Source of the DNA: Paracentrotus lividus
Lineage: Eukaryota > Echinodermata > Echinoidea > Camarodonta > Echinidae
NCBI GenBank assembly: GCA_940671915.1
Contig: CALNVZ010003432.1
Span: 11,912,951 to 11,976,950, forward strand
Length of the DNA stretch: 64,000 bases
Direction of reading: 5' to 3'
Shown here: positions 1-12,500 of the stretch, one piece after another
Layout: each line of letters begins with the position of its first letter
Numbering within the stretch: position 1 is the stretch's first letter
Position numbers and translations under genes: made by a program
Notes under the pieces: generated by a model
Told to the model about the DNA's origin: nothing
Database searches by the model: none
Seen by the model: the letters and a program-made list of their open reading frames with translations, nothing else

Positions 1-3000
1 AATTATGCACTAGTTTAGGGTCATTTTTCTTTTTTTACTTTTTTATTTGCATTATAACTCATTCCAGGTCAGTGTTCTTCTGTTTGAACTACTGTATTTA
101 AATCTATATTATAATTGTAGCGATTCATACACTATATTTACTTCTAATTTTGATTGTCGCGTTCTTTACCCACGCGCTATCATTAAACACAGTCATCCTC
201 ACTAAAATAATTGCTAATTCAAAAGTCTAATAGGAGCTCATATCAGACCTGCACATACACTCTACATTACGAGCGCAGGCGAATTAAAAAACCTCAAAAA
301 TAAAAGAACTTCAAATCCTCCCGAAATAAAAATAAAAATAATTTCACCATAAAATTATTGAAAATTCTAAAGCTGAAAAAAACACGCATTGTAATACTTA
401 CAAATTAAAAATTCCAGGTTTAGTCAATTTTTTTCCTGAACGAAAAATTATTAAAAATCCCCGTAAAAAACGCGTAACTTACATTGCCCCCACGAATTCC
501 CGCGAAAAAAATTTTTAAAAAAAATTTCGGGCCAAAGAAACCTTTGAAAAAAAAAAGTTAAAATCAGCCAACCCCCCTGCTCAAAAAACTTTTCTCGGCA
601 CTGGTGCGAAAATTTTAAAAATCCCTGAAAAATCTAAAAGGGGTGGGGCCAAAAAATTAGGGCCCCCCCGGTAAGTTTAGGGTTTAAGGGTTTTTGTCCA
701 TCCAATCAACCCAGCCCCCCAAGGGAAAAATTGGTTTTTGTCAGCTTTGTTTCTGTAGATAGGCCTTTTCCCCCCCCTCCCGCGAGACCACACGTAATTT
801 TTTAATGTTTTTGGTTGGCCCGCCAATTTCCCCAGAGCAAAGGAAACCCTTGGAAGAAGATCAATTGTTTTGGTTGGGTTTAGGCGAAAAGGAGCCCAAT
901 CCAAAAAAGGTGGGGAAATGTCGCGGGGGAGGCCCGCAACAATGGGTGTGTTTGCCAAGGTTTAAGGGGGTGTGGGGCCAAAACCCCGCCCTCCTCCCAC
1001 CCCCCCCTCTACCCCCCCCCCTCTGGGGTCCCCGGGTTTGTGCCCTGGCCCCCGTGTCCCCCTGCACCAAACAAAAACTTTGAAAGCACATATTCTGTCC
1101 TGGGAAAAGAAAAAGCTTAAAAGAACCCCCACCAACCTAGGGGGGAGGCCATTACCATCCACCAAAAGGACCCTTTTTTTCCCGCCCCCACTAGTTGTGC
1201 ACCTAATTGCTGACAAGACTCATTTGATAATTATGAACTCACCTACCCCCGTCTCTTATACAAAAGCTACCGACTCGAATACACAACTCTTATTATTTGT
1301 CTTCCTTCTTCAGTCCAATTTAGGACAGCATTTGCATAAAAGCACAATTTTCCAGTTTACATAACTCATTATAACTTTTGTCCGGAAATAACCGTTACCC
1401 CCTGACAGTAATTCCTCCCTTTTCAAATGAAAAACACCAAGGAAAAAAAAGAAAAGAATTCTTGAAGCACTAATAAGAAAAAAAAAACCATATAACCTAG
1501 TGTACCGACGGTTGCATAAGAGCTTTGATGCGAAAAATGAGACATGTTACATTTTGTACATATGCAAAATTAATGGAATGTAACTAAAAAAAAAAGCCCC
1601 CCGATTTACCCACTCGTAACCATAATAACCCGGCTTACAAGAGAGTGACACGAATTTGGGATGAAGCCATACCCTCTCAAACAAAATCCATTCAAACATA
1701 AAATAAAAGCAAATAGTGATGTTAATTTGTATACATTTTCCCCTCCGCACTGTAGGTATGGTGTTCCAGGCCATGTATTTTAGAACAGAATAAAAATTTT
1801 ATATGAGTATGGCATTAAATCCCAATTTACTCTAAAAGATTTGTTTTCAAAAAAATACTGCCTCTATAAGTTTGTGGTCTTACGCGACGTGACCATTCCC
1901 CTCAGTATGTAACTTCATGTTTGGTGCTTCACTGATCGCTAGCAATCTTATCAACGATCCGGCAATTACGCACAACAATATAGGTGTGGTAAAAACAAAC
2001 TTTAATACTTTTATATAATATACCTGCTTTCATATAATAAAATAATAATATGTAAAGTATATTTTTCATGTGTTACACATAAAAGAGGATACTGGATTTC
2101 GTCGGTGTGCATGGAGAGTTTATAATGAAAGAAGCTGCAAATGGTGAACACACAAAATTAAGTAAAAAATTGAAAGGTTCTTTTATATTTTGTTGTACAC
2201 CTCATTCTTTAAAACACAATCAAAATGATGCACTCCCAAAGAGCCAAACCATCTATCAGATACTTGAAAATCTGGAAACTTTAACGAGAAACAATGCTCT
2301 CATATGATACCAAATTCGTCATGGAACGATGAATTTGAAATTTGGGGGGTCATGTCCTGTTTTGCTTGGAACTGCCCAAGTATAATTTTATAAAAATATA
2401 CTAGAAAACATACTTAAATTTAGAGTCAATTATTTAGAGTCAATTATAGCTATTGCAAAAAGTAGGAAAACCTTGTGAAAAAACATTGATCACGTTTGCA
2501 AAATGTCCACTTTTATTAGGCATACTGTTGAGCGACTGTGTGACCATTAGGGGTTTTCTGGTAGCACATAAAATTTGTGTATAAGAAGATTGAACTGCCC
2601 CGCTGATCTCTTATTTTTTTAAATTCAGTTTTCAAAATTTTCACTTCTAAGCAATGAGTGCAAAATATTACAGAAAATTTGGAACATTACATTTAGAAGT
2701 ATGAAGGGGGAACATAAAGCTACGCGCTTAGCTTTTTGACGACTTAGAAGTCATGGAATTTAATATTTCATATTACTATTTTTATACCATCTTTTGCTAC
2801 ATTTTCTGAGGATTAACTTGGTGCAAAAAACATGGAATAAAACTGGCAGCAATTACGAAAATCGCGGCAAGATCTAAACGCTGTCATTCGTTGCCGTCAG
2901 AAAAAAACAACGGGTCATAAGTCTACGCACTCACTTTTAAGTTTGATTTAACACTTTTAATTATGTGTTTTCTTCCAAATTTTCACGAAATATTATGAAA

Positions 3001-3242
3001 TAGTTACCACAATTCAATCATTTTTACTTTTTTAGCACCTTGCTTCTATGTTTAGCCGTAAAGGTGGTTTTTTGAACTTTGAAATGAAACGCTATTTTGC
3101 TATGACGGCGCCTGTATTGTGCGAGTGCATATTTTGGCCCCATTCACTTTGTAGCTTTATGAACCACGTAGCTTTAGTTTTTAGTTTTTGTAGCTATTTA
3201 AAATGATTATATTTTTTCAATTATGAAATTCAGAACTTCAAG
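1..3242. other. Upstream non-coding region, partly low-quality sequence
   Basis: No gene is visible before the LRRC27 start. Positions about 480-1200 are full of stretched homopolymers (runs of A, T, G and C of 4-9 bases in almost every word), which looks like poor base calls rather than biology. The short open frames here are by-products of that composition. From about 1300 to 3242 the DNA is ordinary AT-rich flank. No TATA box is evident near 3110-3240. Confidence 0.6.
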
Positions 3243-3506
3243 ATGGCGGGGGAGGAAGACGATGGCCAGAATGGATTTATTGTTGATTCTGCCAGACTCT
3301 CCCTGGACGTCACAACCGAGGAGGACGATGAAGTGGTAGACGATGATGAAGGCGATCAGGTGGTTGCTAAGACATTGAGTTCTCACAGCAAGGAAGTAGA
3401 AATGATCTTGAAATCAGCCAAGGCGGTCCAAGCTATTGCAGTAGACCTTAGCAGGAAGGGACTGGTTAAGATCCCAGAGGAACTCTATGGCATGGACCAT
3501 GTTGAG
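3243..3506 (+). CDS. LRRC27: LRRC27 exon 1 (start codon, acidic N-terminus)
   Basis: The ATG at 3243 has a strong Kozak context (A at -3, G at +4) and begins MAGEEDDGQN. The exon encodes residues 1-88 and ends in phase 0 at GAG, before donor GTCGGT. A second GT lies 4 nt downstream (GTCGGTAAT). Only the first GT keeps the frame into exon 2, giving the repeat MDHVE-FLYLEGN. The exon carries the first leucine-rich repeat, DLSRKGLVKIPEEL. Confidence 0.85.
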
Positions 3507-6500
3507 GTCGGTAATAATATAATAATAATGATAATATTCTGGATTCATATAGCGCCTTATACGTAGTATATTATATTATTATCCATACAGAGGGTTTTAG
3601 AGGCCAAATACAAGTGTTATTTTGTTGATGCACTTCATAAACTTGACCTACTTTACAAAGTTTTTGTTGAACCGTCAATTATGTGCCGTGCCCAATATCG
3701 AAAATATTGGGCACAAGAGGGGGAATCCCCCAAAATGCGCGACACGTTTACAATTCCATTTAATCTTAATTCCTTGTTACGTCACAATCATTCAGGCCAT
3801 TTGAGCTAGGCCTACCGCGTCAAATGAATTGCGCGCACTTTATTTGGTACGCGTTTTAGAATTTTTTTGGGGGGGGAATTAATTTTTCTGTGGGCCATTT
3901 TTTGGGGAAGAGGGGGCTTTTTGGGGGGCCACTTTTTTTGTGGGGCCCAATTTTCAGAATCAAAAAAAAAAGAAAAAATGAAAAAAAAGAAAAATAAAAG
4001 GGGGGGGGATTTTTGGGGTCAATTTATTTATTTATTTATTTTTTTTTTTTTAATTTTCAAAATAGAATTGTATTCCAGAACAAAAATGTGGGGGGGGGTT
4101 GAGAATCCTAAATGAATAAAAATTGTGATTAAAAAATGGGGGGGGGGGGCCCTATTGTAAAAATCCTCCTGTAGTAGAAAATAATATTAGATGTCCTATT
4201 TTCGGTCAATACAAGGATATATTGAACTCGCTTTTCAAAATATTTGTGCAAAAGCTCGTCCAATATTCCTTGTATCAACCTCAAGGCCATCCAATATTCT
4301 ATAATTATTAACCAAGTCATTGGATTAAGGATTGCCCGCACAGACAGTGTGTGCTCATTCTCCACTCCCTGAGGGGCATTCCAGCCAGGCACCATTGAAA
4401 ATAATAAAGGTGGTCACGGTGCTGATCAAACCACATTGAATGTCGCATCTTACCAGGTACCCATTTACGCCTGGGTGGGGAGAAGCATGTATTGTTTTCA
4501 TATATCCCTCATATTGAAATAAGTAAAAACAATTATGATCTTAACATTCCACAAGGAGTCATCCCTGTTTTTATATTAATACTTTTTATTATGAACAAAT
4601 AATTACTGAAATTTATTTATTTGTAGTTCCTGTACTTGGAAGGCAACCTTTTGCAGAGCATTCCTCCAGAATTGTTTGAGTATGTCATAAATGTGAAATG
4701 GCTTGACCTCAGGAACAACAACATCCATCACCTTCCAGCAGAGGTCGGGTACCATCGGTGAGTTGACCTTTTATTATTAAAAGGAATCTGGTGTAGTGGG
4801 AAGGTGTGGGCCAAGATGAAGTAAATTATTGTGTGTTATCCTGTTATTTTCATGCTATTTAGGAAGAATATCATAATGAAAAAGCTCCACAATGAAAGAT
4901 TGCTCTAGTCATAATATGACACAAAATATACCCTAACAGCTCAGATGTTTGGGTCCCAAACAGTTTGTGTTGCCCCAAACATGCATTTCTGTGTAAGTGC
5001 ATGTGACTCGAAGCTGAATTGGGTTAATTTCTCATCATTTTGGTGATTCCAAAACCTCACAGCACAAAATAATGCTTAGGTGAACTGTTATCAACCATTC
5101 CAAAGCACTTTGTCTTCCTCATTTCAAACTCATGACTAGAACAATAATTTCACTTTACGATCCTGTCCGAACATTATATTAATTCATATTCATACATTAT
5201 ATCCCGAAAAATACAGAACTCAAATACAAAGGCCTATTGTGTGGAAGCATTTGGGCATATGTAAAAACAATTTTAAGATAAACTTTGATTTTGCTCTTTC
5301 AAAAGATGAATAAAGCAAACTTATTTATTTATGCATCTTGGAGAACCATTACTTTGAAAATTCAATGCCCAAATGGTGAATACCCATTTCTACATCATTT
5401 GACTTTGACACTAAAGCACAGTTTGGACAAAGAGGTGTCTATTTGTTTGTTTCTCTCTCTCTCTCTCTCTCTTTTTGGTTGTTTGTTGTTGTTGTTTTTT
5501 TTTTTTTTCCGTTGAACTAAGCCAAAAAGTGTAGCAAATGGTTTTTCACATTCAGAGTCATGGTACTTGGTCATACATTAACATATGATTTTCTTTAATA
5601 TATCATATGAAAGTGCATTAGTAAAAACTTAATTTTTAACATGTGTGTTCATTCATGTTGTCTTAGGTTAGAGATTAATATGATTAGATGGAATACTAAA
5701 AATGAAATGATTGTTCATTCCTTTCTTCTTAAAAAATAACTTTTACAGGTGTTTGAAAACGCTTTTATTGGAAGGGAATAAAATGTCAGAGCTTCCACCA
5801 GAAATGGGTAAGTAGTGGACCACTGCATAAATTTCTTTAACTTTTCGTGCTATCTAGATATTTTAGTAACAATTTTGATTTACTTGCCCCAATTATAATT
5901 GAAAAAGCATGATTCATGACTGTGTACATACATTGTAACGACACTTTTTGTTGCAGTAATTGTGCTTATGGGACTTTCTTTATGTTTCTGATGTGCGTTA
6001 TATAAGAAATGTTAATTATTATGGTTATTATTTCTCTATAATATCAACATCTACAAATTGTGTATATTTTAAGATTGTTGAATCCTGCTGAAATGCCTTT
6101 AAAATGTATTTAGGCTTTATATCATATTTTATAGTGAGAAAGATTTGTACATCTGGAAGCAGTTTTCACAGTTTTTTTAGAATAGAGAATTAACTCTCAT
6201 TGTGTTTGATCAGATGCCAGATCTCCATACTAATGAAAATACTGGTAAAGTCAAGAAATGTTATGTTTATTTACTTTCACGTGTAGATCTAACAATGAGA
6301 TTAACAGTAAATAAACTCTAATAAGTGTTGTTTATGATTTTCCTTTTTGCAGGTCAACTGAAGACTTTAACTGGTCTAAATCTTAGAGGGAACCCTATCG
6401 AGTTCCCACCTCAGAAAACCCTTGAGAAAGGAGTAAAGGAGATACTACGTTACCTGCGAGAAGCTATGGCTATCAGGAGTCGCAGACTTCACTCAGCTGG

Positions 6501-9500
6501 TAGGTCAAGTAGTTAAATTCAGTACGTCTTGGGCTTCCATGGGTAACTTCACACTATGGATTCTTAACCAGTAACAGGTGTTGTCCATCACCACAAGTTT
6601 TATCAAGACCACACCTAACTTAATGTTCTATATACGCCACCCATCGCCAAATTTGGGAAACTCATTGCTCACTCTCTGTGGCCTCATGATGCCTGAAGCA
6701 AGCCAAAGAATATTTTCGAATGGGACAGCTTGTTTTGTAGTGGTCCAGAAATTTAGCTTCAAGACAAGTATTTCTTGTGCTTTCCACAAATTCTTGGGTC
6801 AGCAAATTATGATCCACTCCTCATGAAAGCCCAAGACCTAAGCTCATTAGTATCCTCTTGGTCTACAGACAGATGGTTTAATTCTCTTATTGCCTATTAC
6901 CGACTAAACCCAACCGGTCTACTATCAGTTTGGTCTAATTACCAACTGGTCCAATTATTCCTCGGGCTAATACTCGCTAGGGCTAATTGTCATTTAGTCT
7001 AATGACGTCTCTGACATCACTGCGATATGGAGACAATTTTCTTTTGTACAGACAAGGGGTTTGCAATCGCTTTGAATCACAATTTTAGTATTCATAGGAA
7101 CACCCAGAACTTTGGACGGTATGAATTTCCTTGTTTGGATGTCTATATTAAATAATATAACAGTTTTCCTCCAAAATTGCATTGCACCAAATTGCAAAGT
7201 ATGAAGCCGACTTAAGTCAAACTCAACTCTGTTGTGAAACAGGCTCCTAATCAATCAAAACAATGCATCTAATGTTCCATTAAAATTTCGATTATTGATT
7301 TCCACAACAATCCTACCTTTTCAGCAAAGTTAACAATTACTCGATCAAACGTTTGCTTTCAGAACTCAGAATCGAAGACCTGAACCTCAGCGATGCCGCT
7401 TCCCACTCCTCAGGGAGCGACAATGAGTATGACCCCAAGAACCGTCTTGACCCCTCTGAGCGTCTGAACCACTTCCAGTCATCCAGTAGGTTGTCTGTTC
7501 GGTCGAGCATGAGCAATATGTCCGACTTGGAGTTCCCCCGGCCCAAGTCCGTCTCTCTGCACAAGCACCTGACATACGAGGAGTACAGACAGCATCAGTA
7601 TCAGAAGTTCAAGAGGGCGGGGGCACTAGGTGTCCTTGGAAAAGACAAGTAAGTGTTAGAGGGAACTGTTTTACTTCATTCAGGATCTAAACAATAAATT
7701 TCTCTTCAGCTAATGCTGTATAAAACATATTTGCAAACCCAAAGGTCAGACAGGAATCGCCTGAGATTTTGAAGCTGCTTGGTCGTTTAATTGCCAAGAT
7801 ATTTACCATAGTCATAAACGTACCTTGGTACGCTTAATTAACACTGCAGTCTATGGAGAGAAAATACTCACTTTTTTTTTTACTGATTGTGAAGCATGTA
7901 ACGATGCTCAGGAGATGAATTTTTCAAGGTGTCTTCTTGACACATTTTTACGTGCAAAGACAGCATGTAGGAATTAACCCCTCAGATTTTTTGCAGTCCT
8001 CCACAAAGTTACTCAATTCTTATAAGGTCATACATGTATTCAAACATGAGTGATTCGACATTTGGACTGATAGAAGGGCGCATATCTTTGCACTTGTAGG
8101 TTATGAATTGATCATGACTACCATATTATGTATAATGTAGGAGGGGCATGTGTCATTACCACTTGGATTTGAATTTTACAATTGGTCCTGGAAATTATGA
8201 TTAAAAAACAGTGTGTGAGTGACACGACAAAAAAAGACATGGGTTTCTAACCATCATTGTTTATGGTTGAAGTTCAACAGAAATATCATTTGGATTACCA
8301 GATATAAAATGAGCTCCAAACACCAGTCCTTGGCCCTCTCGCTTAAAGCTTGGATTTAACGCAACTCAGATTTAAGGCAATTATTTAATACAACTTTGCA
8401 TATGATAAAAGGTGCAATTTGCATTCTACACAGAGTTGCGATTGAATTTTGAGACTGGCGTTTTAATGCAACTTTTTATGCAAGTGGGTATAACTGCCTA
8501 ATGGTTAGTTTATAATGAAGGTTAGATGACATGAATGTCCCCAAAATAAGGCATGCTGCTTTGGGGAAATTCATGCAACATGTGGTGCTTTGGAAATTCC
8601 CTTCTTTCAAACCTTATTGGTAAATACAACTATTTTAATTGTCCAAAAGTAGAATGCCGTTTTTGCTACACAACCAGTAAAAGGGTAGATTCAAAATTCT
8701 GAAATGCTTACAATGTAATTGTTGGCATGGATATATTAGAATAAAATACAATGTGTTGAATGCAAGCTTGATGAATTATGTGTACTTGAAGTAAAGCAAA
8801 AGTTCCAACAAAAAAAAAATCATGTAATTTTAAATCAACCTTTCCCTCCCTATGTCCCCATTCTATGCATCTCCCATCATTTTCCATTCCCAATTTTATA
8901 CAAGCAAACTACCTTTCACATAAGTTTCTCCCTTGCCCTTTTTTCCCCATGTATTAATTGTTTTCATTAATCCTCCATTACGCAAATCATATCTGAAAGA
9001 ATGCATAAAACAATGGAAACAGGACCCACTTTTCCCCATGATATTGTGTGATTTCCCATATACCCTGTTCACATACTTAAATTAATCCTGTTATCATCAT
9101 TATATTACCCCAGCATGAGACAAGTTGCATCTGGACGAAGGTATAGTTGTGATTGTCATTTTAACTCCTTTAAACACACCATTAACAGTCACCTAGTTCG
9201 ACTCCACAACCCACTAATAATGTATTAACACTGCATATTATTTAGTTTGTTAGTATTGCATAGAGCCTTGAGCACCCTGCACCATCAAAATTATGCTCTA
9301 AAATTATGTCTAATGATGTATGTAGTTATCATTTCTATATACAGGGATGTCAATTGCCTTGAATTATTTATGTACGGCACTCAATTTAGCTCCTTTTAAG
9401 GGGTTTGTAAGTTTCTCACTATGAAGCCTAGTAACATTTCAAGCTATATGAAATAAACTTTTATCCCCAATTAACACTAAAAAAAAAAAAAGCATTTAAA

Positions 9501-12500
9501 TGTTGGGAAATAGTTTCCTTTTTAGAATTAGATTTTAAAAATATAGATACGAAATGTCCTCTATATAAAAAAAAAAAACGTTTCAAATCAATCCAGAGTT
9601 TTGTGCTTTGACTTTATCAATTCCATCATCACTGTTCACTGCCCAAGATTTGATTTTGGTTAAAGAATTGGTAGAAAGTCTTTAAATTATATTTTTGTAT
9701 TTTTAGCACATATATTTTATCTGTACTTAGTCATTTTAGAGGTGTGCTTTATACTAATATGGTGATACTTCTCTTGTATTTCATCTCACTTAACCTACAT
9801 GATCACTCCATTACTGTTTGCTGTATGCACACATTATTTACTCGTACGTGTGTGACTTATTTTCTGCTCCTTTTAAAGATAATCTTGCGTGCAGAGATGC
9901 CAAGTTAAAAAAAAAAAATTTGCTTGAGATCATTCATATCTTGTTTGAAAGCAGTGCGCACGCGGCGCGCATTACCAAATGTGCGCGCGCGCAGTGGTAA
10001 TTTGTACACAAAGGAGGCGTGCGCGCACGCTACACATGTTTCATGTAGTAAGCTATCTTGCATATAACGATCACCTGCTTGAAAACATCGCACTCGAAGG
10101 GATTGATGCGCAACAAAACTGGCGATATTTAGGGTTTTGAGACTCCAAAATGGTAAAAAAAATCTATAATAATGCTACTTTTTCTCATTTTGCGTGAGAA
10201 ATGGGGTGTTCTGCGTGAGATCGTGAGACGGACCCGAAATGCATGATTCTCACGCAAGATGTGTGAGACTTGGTAGCTCTGTGCGTGTGGTATGAAAGAA
10301 AAGAAATTTTCACATTTATATCACACCTAATATACACTGAATGTTTAAAACAACATATAAATGAGAACTGATAACTACATAACAAGTTTTGAGGGGCTTC
10401 ATCACCTGACCCCTACCACGGGCTACGTACCTCAGCTTCTCCAGACCCCCCCCCCCCCCCCTCTTCTAGACCCTGGCCCAATTTGCAGATTTTATTTGAA
10501 GAGTGAATCATTGTTCCTGATACAAACTTGTACATTTATAATAACGTTGAATAGTATGTTTCTGAGGACATGGCTAGTTCTCTCAAATTAATCAAGAAGT
10601 TCTGAATATCTGACATGTATCATTCCTTACACAGTGATTGGAAAAAAGAAGTGTAGAGTTGAACAAACCTTTAACTTTTAAGAGCACAAACACTTAATGT
10701 GTGTTGGATGATATGTCGTCTTCCAGTCCTCTTGACATTTGTTGATTTCCACTGAACTATTTTTAATTTTTCAAGTATGAAATCTATTAAAATTCTGTTT
10801 TTCATGGTTGAAATCCAAGCAACAGCATACTTTGAATTCTGAGTCTGCTGGCATGCCCGGCTGTCAACAAATGATTGTTGATGCCTGAGTGGCTATTGTT
10901 TGCAATTGCATGTTTAAAAATGTGAGTTTTAATCCTTTCCATGAAGGTTGTTTTCTTTATCTATTGCACGTGTACATAAACACATCCAATATTATGGTTT
11001 TGTTTTGTTTTTTTTTCTTTTATCAAGTTTAATCAAGATTATCTAAAAAATAATCCTCTTCAAAAAAGATGTTTTCTTCTTTTCAATGGTTCTACTTGAA
11101 AAATAGGAGAAGATTAGAAGATGTTTTTCAAGAATGAAAATGATAATCAATTCTAGGTATTCTCTCAATACAGGGTGTTAAAAAAAAAAGTAATCAAGCA
11201 TGTTCAGTATGTGGGAGCAAATATTTGTTTACCAGCAGTATCATCTAAAAATAAACATGTATATATTTCTTTGATTTGTTAGAGATGGCTTAGCTAATTT
11301 TCAGAGACGTACATGTACACTTCAGAACACCTTATCAAAAAGATTTTGTTTAAAACCATATTTACGTCCATTGAAGTTGGCAATAGTGTGCAAACTGCAT
11401 GAATTCACCTATTGTCTAAAGCTAATTGGAAAAAGCAATTCAGTAACAGATAACATTACTTAACCCTAATCAGACTGGGGGGGGGCCATCATGGCCCCCC
11501 CCTCGACATTTTCCGCGACCACTCCGCCGCACGAAATTTTCTGATCGCGCCGCTTGCTGACTTTTTACTTTCAAGTCTCGCGCATCTTTTGAAACCATTT
11601 TTGCAAAAATCGGTCGTACTGTTACGACGCCGCACGATTTTCAAAAATATCCGTCAGACCGAAAATGGCTCAAAAACGTGATTTTGTGTACAAAGTCAAT
11701 GCAAATTGAGTTTTCTCACCTAATTCATAAAGATATGATTATTTTCACTTTCATTGGTTGAAATCAATTTATTTTAGCATATTTATGCTTAAAAATGGTT
11801 CTTAAATGATTTTTGTGTTAAAAAAAAAGGAAAAACAAAAGGTCGAAAAAACAAAGAAATACATAAGAAATTCATAAAACAATAAAATACATAAGAAATT
11901 AATTTTGATTTGAAACGAGAATTTTTTTCTAGTACAATTGTTAGGAATGCTATAAGGAATAATAATACACAAAATTAGCATTCTAGGAGCTTTATTTTAT
12001 CAATTAGAGCAAAAAGTATGATTTCATGCATAAATTAGCATAATTAATTCATATTAAAAAAAATTCATATTATTTTGGAAAAATTAACAGCGCAGTCTTG
12101 TAGATTACATGGCTCACTACCGTTGTGCAAATTTTCGGCGCGGTCGCGCGATCGGCGGCCGAGATCTTAGGGGGGGGCCATCATGGCCCCCCCCCCCAGT
12201 CTTGACAGCTACCAAAACACCCCAGTCTGATTAGGGTTAACAGGCTTAGATATCAATGCATCACATTCTTACATGTACGTGTATGATGTATTTAAATTCA
12301 CAAACACCCAGAGAGGGGCACTAGAATTTGTTGAAACCAAGCAACACATAAAGCATTTTGTTAAATCCTCTGATATTGGGAACCTCAAGAAAAGCAACCC
12401 AAACAAACAAAGAAAACAAACTGCATTTCTGCTCAACATTTTAAACACAATTATGAGTCGCTTGGGTCGTGGAGACGCCATCTTGACACTTCCAGAGTCC

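Noticed and set aside
2107-2307. 66-codon open frame upstream of LRRC27
   Set aside because: No family resemblance and no splice or promoter context.
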